From contig NZ_CALIBF010000123.1 of NCBI RefSeq assembly GCF_938045465.1, positions 1 to 16,399 on the forward strand: 16,399 nt of DNA, given 5' to 3'. How positions within the stretch are numbered: position 1 is the stretch's first letter; each line of letters opens with the position of its first letter. Both the position numbers and the translations under genes were made by a program. This document shows positions 6,819 to 14,497 of the stretch, in pieces. The notes under the pieces were generated by a model that had not been told where the DNA came from, searched no databases, and was given only the letters and a program-made list of their open reading frames with translations. Source of the DNA: an uncultured Campylobacter sp. Its GTDB lineage: Bacteria; Campylobacterota; Campylobacteria; Campylobacterales; Campylobacteraceae.

Positions 6819-9071
6819 TTACCTATTCACCGGCGATAGATAAGGTTTCTCGGAGTGCATCGACATCTCATTTTGTCTTCTGAACTCAATAAACTCGCTC
6901 TCGCTAAGCTTTCTGATATTTGCGATCGTCATCTTTAGCGGCGGGATACCCGATAGCGGATCTAGATCGCCTGCATGCACGAGCTCGTTGCCGTCGGCCT
7001 CGCTGTAATGGAAGGTCGTAAATATCGTACCCTCTTTCAGATCCGGATTTATGCGAAGCTTCGCGGCGATCTGACCGCGCTTATTTTTAACAAGCGCGTA
7101 GCAGCCTTCGGTAAGCTCGCGTTCGCGTGCGATGTCGGGGCTTACCTCGATGAGCGCGCCTTCTGCGCCCGCGCCGTACTCTAGCGCGCGACACTCTCTC
7201 GTCATCGTGCCCGTATGGTAGTGATAAACCTTGCGCCCCGTCGTAAATAAGCACGGATAAATTTCATCCGGAATCTCGCTAAGCGCGCCGCTTCCCACCG
7301 GATAATCATCAGGAATTTTCATCTTGGCTCTGAAATCCGCCTCAGCTTTAGCGCGCTCCTCTTTATCATCCACGTAAAGCACCGGCACCATTCTAAATTT
7401 ACCGTCAGGCAGCATCGATTTATGATCTGCGTAAAGAACCGGCGTGCCCGGATGATCTTCATCAGGACATGGCCAGCTGATGCCGCCTAGCTTATCTAGC
7501 CTATAGTAGCTAATACCGCCGAAAAATTTAGGCATTAATGCACGCACTTCGTTCCAAATTTCTTCCGCGCTTAAAAAATCAAACCCTTCAAGTCCCATTC
7601 TTTGTGCGATATTGCAAACGACCTTCCAATCAGGCTCTACGCCAGGAGCCGGCTCGCTTGCCTTGCGCGTGCGCTGGACGCGGCGGGAAGTGTTTAAAAA
7701 GGTGCCGTCCTTCTCGCCCCATCCGGCAGCAGGTAGTACAACATCGGCCTTCTGTGCGCTCTCAGTAAAGAAAAGATCCTGCACGATAAAGCAATCCAGA
7801 TGGTGCGTCGAGTGCACGAAGTGCTCCGTCCAAGGATCGCTCATTACAGGGTTTTCGCCGTAAACGTATAGCAACTTCAGCTCGCCGCTGTCCATCTTAT
7901 CGGGTGCGACCGTAAGCTTAAAGCCCGGAGTAGGATTTAGCTCGAAGTGCCATACTTTGCGCGCCTGCTCCTGTGCGTAAGCGGAATTTACCGCGCCTGC
8001 CGGGATGACATTAGGCAGCGCGCCCATATCGCACGCACCCTGGACGTTATTTTGACCGCGCAAAGGATTTACACCTGCGCCTCGTTTGCCTAAATTCCCC
8101 GTCAAAATAGCTAAATTTGAAAGCGAAAAGACGTTTGAGGTGCCGTCGCTAAACTGTGTGATACCCATCGTGTAGCAGATCGCCGCTGCGCCTGCTTTAG
8201 CATACATTCTAGCAGCTTCGATTACGAGCTCTTTTTTCACGCCGGTCTCGCGCTCGAATCGCTCAGGAGTAAAGTCCTTAACCGCTTCTTTTAAATATTC
8301 ATAGCCGTGAGCGTAGTTTTTGATAAACTCGTCATCTTGAAGATTTTCGGCAATGATAACATTCATAATGGTATTTAGCGTCTTAATGTTCGCACCCACT
8401 GGGATTTGCAGATAGATATCGGCTTTTTTCGCCATATCTGTGCGCTTCGGATCTACGACGATCATCTTGGCGCCGCGCTGAAGCCCGCGCTGCATCTGCA
8501 TAGCGATGATCGGGTGACACTCGCTCGTGTTTGTGCCGATGAGTAAAAATACGTCCGTATCGGTAGCGAACTCTACCAAATCGTTCGTCATCGTTCCGTT
8601 TCCTAGCGTGTTGGCAAGACCTGCCACTGTAGGAGCGTGTCAAAGACGGGCGCAGTGATCGACGTTATTGCTGCCCTGAGCTCGGAAAAATTTCTGAAAA
8701 ACGTAGTTGTCTTCGTTATTTGAGCGCGCCGAGCTAAAACCCATTATTGAGCTTGGGCCATATTTAGCGACGGTCTCTTTAAATTTAGACGCTACAAAAT
8801 CGTAAGCCTCTTCAAAGCTTACCTCCTCAAGCTTGCCGCTTCTATCAAATACTCCGTTTTTCTTACGGATCATAGGTTTGGCAAGGCGTTTTGGAGAGTT
8901 TACGAACTCCCAGCCAAACATCCCTTTTAAGCATAGCTCGCCGTCATTTACATGGTGAGCCTGCGTAGGGCGCGCGTTTACGATCCTGCCGTCTTTTACG
9001 ATAAGATCGATACCACAGCCGGTGCCGCAGTAAGGACAAGTCGTTTTGACAATCTTTTCTCTGGACTGCAT
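6819..9071 (-). CDS. fdhA: Selenocysteine-containing formate dehydrogenase, FdhF-type (UGA at 8642-8640 read as Sec)
   Basis: Molybdo- or tungsto-bis-PGD enzyme oxidising formate to CO2; 750 residues counting selenocysteine 144. An N-terminal frame ends in DHCARL at an in-frame TGA (8642-8640) and the same frame continues HAPTVAGLA, exactly the active-site context of Sec formate dehydrogenases (E. coli FdhF: Sec140 before HGPSVAGL). The 4Fe-4S ligands are CPYCGTGCG (Cys12, 15, 19) and Cys47, with Lys49 between cluster and cofactor. Later marks include VYGENPVMSDP, SWPCPDEDHPGTP and TGTMTRECRALE. The ATG at 9071 follows AAAGGA by about six bases; a GTG at 9101 is possible but less well placed. 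There is no Tat signal, so the enzyme should be cytoplasmic, unlike the C. jejuni FdhA. No fdhB or fdhC is adjacent, so its electron acceptor is unknown. Translation needs SelA/B/C/D encoded elsewhere. Split annotation as two genes would be wrong. Confidence 0.92.
8602..8642 (-). promoter_or_regulatory. Bacterial SECIS element following the fdhA UGA codon
   Basis: Directly after the UGA the mRNA can fold: GU-GGCA, loop GGUCU, UGCC-(A)-AC (8627-8610), with a lower CCUA/UAGG pairing out to 8602. The apical loop GGUC(U) and its spacing of about 15 bases from the UGA resemble the E. coli fdhF SECIS, which binds SelB. A difference is that the single bulge here is an A on the 3' side of the stem, whereas E. 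coli has a bulged U on the 5' side. Confidence 0.75.
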
Positions 9072-9105
9072 AATATTCCTTTCAAGAATTTTGGTTTGCA
9101 CGGCT

Positions 9106-9111
9106 ATTATA
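9106..9111 (-). promoter_or_regulatory. Sigma-70 -10 box of fdhA
   Basis: A perfect TATAAT on the minus strand, 35 bases upstream of the ATG at 9071. A second TATAAT-like word (TTTATAATC) lies about 15 bases further upstream. No -35 hexamer is evident. If this box is used, transcription starts around 9099, very close to the alternative GTG at 9101, which favours the ATG at 9071 as translation start. Confidence 0.5.
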
Positions 9112-9169
9112 CTTTCTAGATTATAAAAGAATTTTTAAATTAGTGAATTTTTTTAAGCAAAATTTAAGC

Positions 9170-9190
9170 AATATGCAAATATTGCATATT
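9170..9190. promoter_or_regulatory. Perfect 9-bp dyad, operator candidate
   Basis: Arms AATATGCAA (9170-9178) and TTGCATATT (9182-9190) are exact reverse complements separated by three bases. The centre (9180) is about 70 bases upstream of the fdhA -10 box and nearly 390 bases from that of napA. The symmetric, GC-containing arms in an otherwise plain AT-rich region suggest a dimeric regulator site. It does not match the E. coli ModE consensus; the ModE-like protein encoded nearby is a candidate by location only. Confidence 0.45.
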
Positions 9191-9519
9191 AAATTGAATA
9201 GTTAAATTTTACGCTTTTAGTTCGGTAATGGCGGCGTTTTAGCGTAAAATTTATCGCTTATCGCAAAAGACGCTTTTTAAGCTAAGTTTTATAATTTTAA
9301 TAGAATTTTGAAATTATATTACGCTCCGTTTTATTTCAAAGCGCGATTAAATTTTTATGAAATTTTAATGCTAATTTATCGGTATAATATATTAATTTAA
9401 TTAAATGAAAATCTATATTAAAATTTATCAAAAACTCGTTGTCCTGATAAAATTTAAGCCACTAAATTTAAAATTTATAAAATTATTATCTTATATCTGA
9501 AATCTATGTAGAAAAAACC

Positions 9520-9533
9520 TTGATTTTAATCTA
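9520..9533 (+). promoter_or_regulatory. CRP/FNR-family site upstream of napA
   Basis: TTGAT TTTA ATCTA matches the FNR consensus TTGAT-N4-ATCAA at nine of ten positions. Its centre (9526.5) lies 41.5 bases upstream of 9568, where transcription would begin from the TATTAT at 9555-9560. This is the classic class II activator position. Crp/Fnr-type proteins (Nss) control nitrate respiration in Wolinella and nitrosative stress genes in C. jejuni. Confidence 0.5.
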
Positions 9534-9554
9534 GACTAAGCCGTTTTTTTATGC

Positions 9555-9560
9555 TATTAT
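9555..9560 (+). promoter_or_regulatory. -10 box of the nap operon
   Basis: TATTAT preceded by ATGC, 46 bases upstream of the napA start codon. There is no good -35 hexamer at the usual distance, which fits a promoter that needs an activator bound at the overlapping upstream site. Confidence 0.5.
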
Positions 9561-9606
9561 CCAAAACGTTAATAGAAATTTACATTCTAAACGAAAGGTT
9601 AATCTC

Positions 9607-12390
9607 ATGGATAGACGAGACTTTATAAAAAGCTCTGCGGCAGCGGCTGCCTGTAGCGTTGCGGGCATCAGTTTGCCTAGCAGTCTTAGTGCTGCGGACG
9701 AAGCTGAAAAAGGCTGGCGCTGGGACAAGGCGGCCTGTCGCTTCTGCGGCACAGGCTGTGGCATCATGGTAGCCACTAAAGACGGCAAAATCGTAGCGGT
9801 CAAAGGCGATCCGCTAGCGCCCGTAAATCGCGGTCTGAACTGCATCAAAGGCTACTTCAACGCCAAGATCATGTACGGCGCCGATCGCATCACCAAGCCT
9901 CTTTTGCGCGTAAATTCCAAAGGCGAATTCGACAAAAAGGGAAAATTTATCGAGATCAGCTGGCAACGAGCGTTCGACGAAATGGAGAAGCATTTCAGAC
10001 GCGCCTATAACGAAGGCGGTCCCGAGGGCTTTGCCGTACTTGGCAGCGGTCAATACACGATCCCGGAAGGCTATGCTGCAGCAAAGCTAGTAAAGGCGGG
10101 CTTTCGCTCCAATAATCTCGATCCCAACGCCCGCCAGTGTATGGCTAGCGCCGTCGTAGGTTTTATGCAAACCTTCGGTATTGACGAGCCTGCGGGTGTT
10201 TTCGACGATATCGAGCTAACCGATACCATCATCGCTTGGGGCGCGAATATGGCTGAGATGCACCCTATCCTTTGGTCTCGCGTCTCCGACCACAAGCTTC
10301 GCAACCCGGACCGCGTAAAAGTTATAAATCTCTCGACATACTCTAGCCGCACTTCAAACATCGCCGATATTGAAATTATATTCCGTCCGAATACCGATTT
10401 AGCGATATGGAACTACATAGCAAGGGAGATCGTCTACAACCACCCGGATATGATAGATGAGAAATTTATTAAAGAGCACTGTGTATTCGCTACCGGTCCA
10501 GTAGATATCGGTTACGGCTTGCGAGAAGATATAAATCATAAAAAATACCGCAAAACCGAGCTTGATACCGCGGCTAAGCAAAAATCCAAAATTTTAAGCA
10601 AATCCGAGGGCGTTACGTTAGCATATCTGGGTATGAAAGAGGGCGACGTACTCGAAAACAAACACTCTGACAAATCAGATGCTCACTGGCTCATAAGCTT
10701 CGAAGAATTTAAAAAAGCGCTGGAGCCTTACACGCTAGATTTCGTAGCGCCTTTAGCTAAGGGTGACGAAAGTGAGGATTTAGAGGCGTTTAAGACCAAG
10801 CTAAAGCAGCTAGCAGATTTTTATATAGAAAAAGATCGCAAAGTAGTAAGCTTTTGGACGATGGGCTTTAATCAGCACTCAAGAGGAACTTGGGTTAATG
10901 AGCAAAGTTACATGGTGCATTTCCTTCTTGGCAAGCAAGCCAAACCTGGCTGCGGAGCGTTTTCGCTTACCGGTCAGCCTAGCGCTTGCGGCACGGCTAG
11001 AGAGGTGGGCACGTTTTCTCACCGCCTACCTGCCGATATGGTCGTGGCAAATCCGGCACACAGAAAGGTTTCCGAAAAAATTTGGAAGCTCCCCGAAGGC
11101 ACGATAAACCCAAAACCGGGTGCGCACTACGTGCAGGCTCTGCGCAATCTCGAAGACGGCAAGATAAAATGGCTATGGGTGCAGGTAAATAACCCATGGC
11201 AGCAGATCGCCAACGCAAACCACTGGATCGCAGCGGCGCGCGAGATGGATAACTTCATCGTAGTAAGCGATCCGTATCCAGGACTAAGCGCAAAGGTAGC
11301 TGATCTAATCCTGCCAACCGCGATGATCTACGAAAAATGGGGCGCATACGGCAATGCCGAGCGTAGAACTCAGTGGTGGAGACAGCAGGTCCTTCCTGTG
11401 GGCGACGCGATGAGCGATACGTGGCAGATGCTAGAGTTTTCCAAGCGCTTCAAACTCAAGGATTTCTGGGGCGAGGTTAAAGTAAATGATAAGCTTACGC
11501 TTCCAAACGTATTAGATAAAATTTCAGAATTCGGCTATACGCCAGAGACTACACTATTTGAAGTGCTCTTTGCAAACAAAGACGCTCAGGCTTTCGCTGC
11601 AAAAGATCCGATTATGGCAAGCTTCGATAACTCCGAAGTAAACGGCGACTCTCGTGGCGTCATCGGTAGCGACGGCAAAGAATTTAAAGGATATGGCTTT
11701 TTCATCCAAAAATATCTCTGGGAGGAATACCGAAAATTCGGTACCGGTCACGGACACGATCTAGCCGATTTCGATACATATCACCGAGTGCGCGGTCTTA
11801 GATGGCCGGTCGTAGACGGCAAAGAAACACTTTGGCGCTTTAACGCTCAATACGATCCTTATGCTAAAAAAGCGGCTCCGGATAGCGACTTCGCCTTCTA
11901 CGGTAACGCCAAAGCGGCGCTTCCTAGCGGCGATCTGAAATCTGCTACTTCAGGCGAAGAGAAAACAAGCCTTGCCAATAAAGCTAAAATTTTCTTCCGT
12001 CCATATATGGATCCTGTAGAAGTGCCAAGCGAGGAATATCCTTTCTGGCTATGTACGGGTCGTGTGCTGGAGCACTGGCATACGGGCACTATGACTATGC
12101 GCGTGCCGGAGCTTTATCGCGCCGTACCGGAGGCAAGATGCTATATGAACGAAGCCGACGGCGCCAAAATCGGTGTACAACAAAACGAAATCGTCTGGAT
12201 CGAGTCGCGCCGCGGCAAAGTCAAAGCGCGCGTGGACTTTCACGGACGTAACGTTCCGCCGAAGGGACTTATTTTTGTGCCGTTTTTTGACGAGAAGGTT
12301 TATATCAACCGTGTCACGCTCGATCATACCTGCCCGCTTTCAAAAGAGACCGACTACAAAAAATGCGCGGTTAAAATTTACAAGGCGTAA
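9607..12390 (+). CDS. napA: Periplasmic nitrate reductase catalytic subunit NapA
   Basis: Reduces nitrate to nitrite in the periplasm with a Mo-bis-PGD cofactor and one 4Fe-4S cluster; partner of NapB. 927 residues, the usual size for Campylobacter NapA. Tat signal MDRRDFIKSS followed by an Ala-rich stretch, cleavage expected around Ala29-Ala30. Cluster ligands are in CRFCGTGCG (Cys44, 47, 51) and GLNCIKG (Cys79). The molybdenum ligand is Cys178 in DPNARQCMASAVVGFM; most relatives have His before this Cys where this one has Gln. Later signature stretches include WGANMAEMHPILWSRV, SLTGQPSACGTAREVG and TGRVLEHWHTGTMT. The ATG at 9607 follows AAAGG by about nine bases. It is the first gene of napAGHBLD, three bases before napG, and is probably driven by the promoter at 9555. 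Tat export is normally checked by NapD, whose gene is broken here. Confidence 0.97.
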   Translation: MDRRDFIKSSAAAAACSVAGISLPSSLSAADEAEKGWRWDKAACRFCGTGCGIMVATKDGKIVAVKGDPLAPVNRGLNCIKGYFNAKIMYGADRITKPLLRVNSKGEFDKKGKFIEISWQRAFDEMEKHFRRAYNEGGPEGFAVLGSGQYTIPEGYAAAKLVKAGFRSNNLDPNARQCMASAVVGFMQTFGIDEPAGVFDDIELTDTIIAWGANMAEMHPILWSRVSDHKLRNPDRVKVINLSTYSSRTSNIADIEIIFRPNTDLAIWNYIAREIVYNHPDMIDEKFIKEHCVFATGPVDIGYGLREDINHKKYRKTELDTAAKQKSKILSKSEGVTLAYLGMKEGDVLENKHSDKSDAHWLISFEEFKKALEPYTLDFVAPLAKGDESEDLEAFKTKLKQLADFYIEKDRKVVSFWTMGFNQHSRGTWVNEQSYMVHFLLGKQAKPGCGAFSLTGQPSACGTAREVGTFSHRLPADMVVANPAHRKVSEKIWKLPEGTINPKPGAHYVQALRNLEDGKIKWLWVQVNNPWQQIANANHWIAAAREMDNFIVVSDPYPGLSAKVADLILPTAMIYEKWGAYGNAERRTQWWRQQVLPVGDAMSDTWQMLEFSKRFKLKDFWGEVKVNDKLTLPNVLDKISEFGYTPETTLFEVLFANKDAQAFAAKDPIMASFDNSEVNGDSRGVIGSDGKEFKGYGFFIQKYLWEEYRKFGTGHGHDLADFDTYHRVRGLRWPVVDGKETLWRFNAQYDPYAKKAAPDSDFAFYGNAKAALPSGDLKSATSGEEKTSLANKAKIFFRPYMDPVEVPSEEYPFWLCTGRVLEHWHTGTMTMRVPELYRAVPEARCYMNEADGAKIGVQQNEIVWIESRRGKVKARVDFHGRNVPPKGLIFVPFFDEKVYINRVTLDHTCPLSKETDYKKCAVKIYKA

Positions 12391-12393
12391 ATT

Positions 12394-13152
12394 ATGGATA
12401 GGCGTGAGGTCTTAGGTATTCTTTCTTTAGCTGCGGGCGTGGGCGTTTTGGGACTCGGAGTCGCAAACTCTAGCGAGCACGCCAAACTCCGCCCGCCCGC
12501 AGCTATAGACGAGAAAGAATTTCTTAGCAAATGCCTAAGGTGCGGGCTTTGTGTCGAGGCATGCCCGTTTGATACGCTTAAGCTTGCGAGCTTTTGCGAT
12601 CACGCTATTGCAAACGGCACGCCGTTTTTTATCCCGCGCGAAATTCCGTGCTATATGTGCGACGACATACCTTGCGTCGCAGCCTGTCCTAGCGACGCGC
12701 TAGATAAAAATTTAGTGAGCGAAAACTCTAAGCTAAACGTGCGTCTATCCAAAATGGGCGTTGCGGTCATAGATACCGAGCATTGCATCGCTTATGCGGG
12801 TATCCAATGCGATGCGTGCGTGCGAAGCTGCCCCGTAATGGACAAGGCGCTTAGGATCGATTACCGTCACAACAACCGCACCGAAAAGCACGCCCTGCTC
12901 GTGCCCGTCGTAGATAGCAACTATTGCACGGGTTGCGGCAAATGCGAGCATGCCTGCGTCACGAAAAAGGCGTCTATCAGCGTCGTGGAACGCGAGCGCG
13001 TCATAGGAATTTCCAGCGATAACTACGTCAAAGGCTGGATCAATGGCGACGACGCGAAGCTAAAGGACGCAGACACCAAAATCAAGCTCGATCCGCAAAA
13101 GAGCAAGGACTACTTAAACGAGGACGATCTAATGGAAGGGACTAGGCAATGA
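12394..13152 (+). CDS. napG: Ferredoxin-type quinol oxidation protein NapG
   Basis: Periplasmic iron-sulfur protein that with NapH passes electrons from menaquinol to NapB and NapA. 252 residues. The N-terminus MDRREVLGILSLAAGVGVLGLG is a Tat-type signal with twin arginine. Four 4Fe-4S ligand sets are seen: Cys47/50/53/57, Cys86/89/94/98, Cys131/139/142/146 and Cys178/181/184/188; the third has a wide first gap (C-x7-C), as usual in NapG. It starts 4 bases after the napA stop, with an AAGG inside the end of napA serving as ribosome binding site, and its TGA overlaps the ATG of napH in ATGA. Campylobacter nap operons lack napC, so NapGH is the expected quinol link. Confidence 0.95.
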   Translation: MDRREVLGILSLAAGVGVLGLGVANSSEHAKLRPPAAIDEKEFLSKCLRCGLCVEACPFDTLKLASFCDHAIANGTPFFIPREIPCYMCDDIPCVAACPSDALDKNLVSENSKLNVRLSKMGVAVIDTEHCIAYAGIQCDACVRSCPVMDKALRIDYRHNNRTEKHALLVPVVDSNYCTGCGKCEHACVTKKASISVVERERVIGISSDNYVKGWINGDDAKLKDADTKIKLDPQKSKDYLNEDDLMEGTRQ

Positions 13153-13958
13153 AATACACTATTTTAAGGCGTTTGAGCCAAATTTCTATTCTAGTCCTTT
13201 TTATTTTAGGAAATAATTTCGCCTTCAAAGCCGCGAGCGAAAACGGAATTTTATCAGGAATTCTAAAGGGCAATCTAAGCTCGTCGAAACTTTTCGGCAC
13301 GATTAATCTAAGCGATCCGTTTGCGACGGCGCAGATGCTGCTAGCTAGCTTTTCTTTAGGTGCTACGGCGGTTATCGGAGCGGTTATCGTAGGAGCATTT
13401 TATGCGCTTATAGCGCCGCGATTATATTGCTCGTGGGTTTGCCCGATAAATTTACTGACCGATCTTGCCGCATGGCTTCGTAAAAGACTTGGTATAACGA
13501 CTAAGATCGTTAGCGTAAATCGCAAAGCTCGCTACGTCCTAGCGGTGCTAGCGCTCATTTGCAGTGGAGCTTTCGGCTTTGCGGCGTTTGAGAGCGTAAG
13601 CTTTATCTCGCTTTTCGCGCGCGCCGTCATATCGCTGAGTGCGAGTGCGTTTGCAATCGCACTACTGATTGTAGTTTTTGAAATTTTCGCAGGCGATCGC
13701 ACAATCTGTTCGCGGCTATGCCCGCTCGGCGGATTTTGGGCGGCGCTTAGCTATTTTAGCATCATTCGTATTTGCCACGAGGTTGATAAATGCACGATGT
13801 GCGGCAAATGCAAAATGGTCTGCCCCGAAGTGCAGGTACTTAAGATGGTCGGGCGCGAAAATGGGCGCGTTAGCAGCGAGTGTATCAGCTGCGGACGCTG
13901 CATCGACGTATGCGACGACGATGCGTTAAATTTTAGTATATTAGGAGTGAAAAAATGA
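13149..13958 (+). CDS. napH: Membrane ferredoxin-type quinol dehydrogenase NapH
   Basis: Inner membrane partner of NapG in menaquinol oxidation. 269 residues. Four hydrophobic segments are visible at about 10-27, 62-90, 128-147 and 155-180. Two C-x3-C-P motifs, SWVCPI (Cys94, 98) and SRLCPLGG (Cys187, 191), are typical of the NapH/NosR family. Two C-terminal 4Fe-4S sets follow: Cys215/218/221/225 (CTMCGKCKMVCP) and Cys245/248/251/255 (CISCGRCIDVC), facing the cytoplasm in the usual model. Coupled to both neighbours by four-base ATGA overlaps, so the stoichiometry with NapG and NapB is probably translationally coupled. Confidence 0.95.
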   Translation: MKYTILRRLSQISILVLFILGNNFAFKAASENGILSGILKGNLSSSKLFGTINLSDPFATAQMLLASFSLGATAVIGAVIVGAFYALIAPRLYCSWVCPINLLTDLAAWLRKRLGITTKIVSVNRKARYVLAVLALICSGAFGFAAFESVSFISLFARAVISLSASAFAIALLIVVFEIFAGDRTICSRLCPLGGFWAALSYFSIIRICHEVDKCTMCGKCKMVCPEVQVLKMVGRENGRVSSECISCGRCIDVCDDDALNFSILGVKK

Positions 13959-14488
13959 AAAAAATGGTTTTAGGCTTGGCTCTTGCATGCTGTGCGGCGC
14001 TCTTTGCCGCGGATAAGACGGCTTCTATAGACGCCGACAGCTTGGGCTTTATAAAAAGCGTGGACGAATCGGTGCAAAATAAAAATTCCCTGCCCGATTT
14101 CAAATATAGCGAAGATGCTCCGGGCGCCGCTTCGAAGATCGAGCGCAGCTTCGAAAACGCTCCACCGCTTATACCGCACAGCTTAGAAGGGCTTGTACCG
14201 ATCACAAAGGATAACAATATGTGCGTAACCTGCCATATGCCCGATGTCGCTAAGGATGTAGGCTCTACGCCGATTCCAAAAAGCCACTTGGTGGACTTTC
14301 GCACAGGCGCGGATCTAAACGGCACGCTAGCCGAGCAGAGATTCAACTGCACTCAATGCCACGTACCGCAAGCCCAGACCAATCCGCTAGTGAAAAATAA
14401 TTTCAAAGCCGATTTTAGCAGGTTTAGCGACGCAAATTCCACTTCTAATCTCATAGATACGCTAAATCAAGGCGCCGAGGTTGAGTAA
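13955..14488 (+). CDS. napB: Diheme cytochrome c subunit NapB
   Basis: Small periplasmic diheme cytochrome that gives electrons to NapA. 177 residues. A Sec signal peptide (MKKMVLGLALACCAALFAA) is followed by likely cleavage after Ala19. Two heme sites, CVTCH (90-94) and CTQCH (132-136), have probable distal ligands His75 (in PLIPHSLEG) and His111 (in PKSHLVDFR), the arrangement known for NapB. The start overlaps the napH stop by ATGA, and the gene ends nine bases before napL. Confidence 0.95.
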   Translation: MKKMVLGLALACCAALFAADKTASIDADSLGFIKSVDESVQNKNSLPDFKYSEDAPGAASKIERSFENAPPLIPHSLEGLVPITKDNNMCVTCHMPDVAKDVGSTPIPKSHLVDFRTGADLNGTLAEQRFNCTQCHVPQAQTNPLVKNNFKADFSRFSDANSTSNLIDTLNQGAEVE

Positions 14489-14497
14489 GGAGCCGCG

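Larger units (their letters stand above)
9072..9606. promoter_or_regulatory. Divergent fdhA-napA control region, AT-rich
   Basis: No gene is visible in these 535 bases. The stretch is very AT-rich, with many AAATTT and TTTTAA words. It holds the fdhA promoter near 9106-9111, a perfect dyad at 9170-9190, and the napA promoter with an FNR-like site near 9520-9560. Both promoter regions share the nine-base word TAATCTAGA, 9528-9536 on the plus strand for napA and upstream of the -10 box on the minus strand for fdhA. The middle (about 9200-9480) shows no clear structure beyond AT-rich repeats. Confidence 0.6.

Noticed and set aside
8640..9101. A separate 153-residue protein with a 4Fe-4S motif
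   Set aside because: It is the N-terminal part of FdhA; the reading frame continues through the selenocysteine UGA with perfect family context.
9072..9101. GTG start at 9101 for fdhA, adding ten residues
   Set aside because: No good ribosome binding site precedes it and the predicted transcript begins almost at this codon; the ATG at 9071 has AAAGGA in place.
9170..9190. Classic ModE box
   Set aside because: The dyad lacks the TATAT and TAACGAT-type core of the E. coli ModE site, so I call it only an unassigned operator candidate.
13933..14352. 139-residue minus-strand open frame across napB
   Set aside because: Shadow of napB; the plus-strand frame has signal peptide and two heme motifs.
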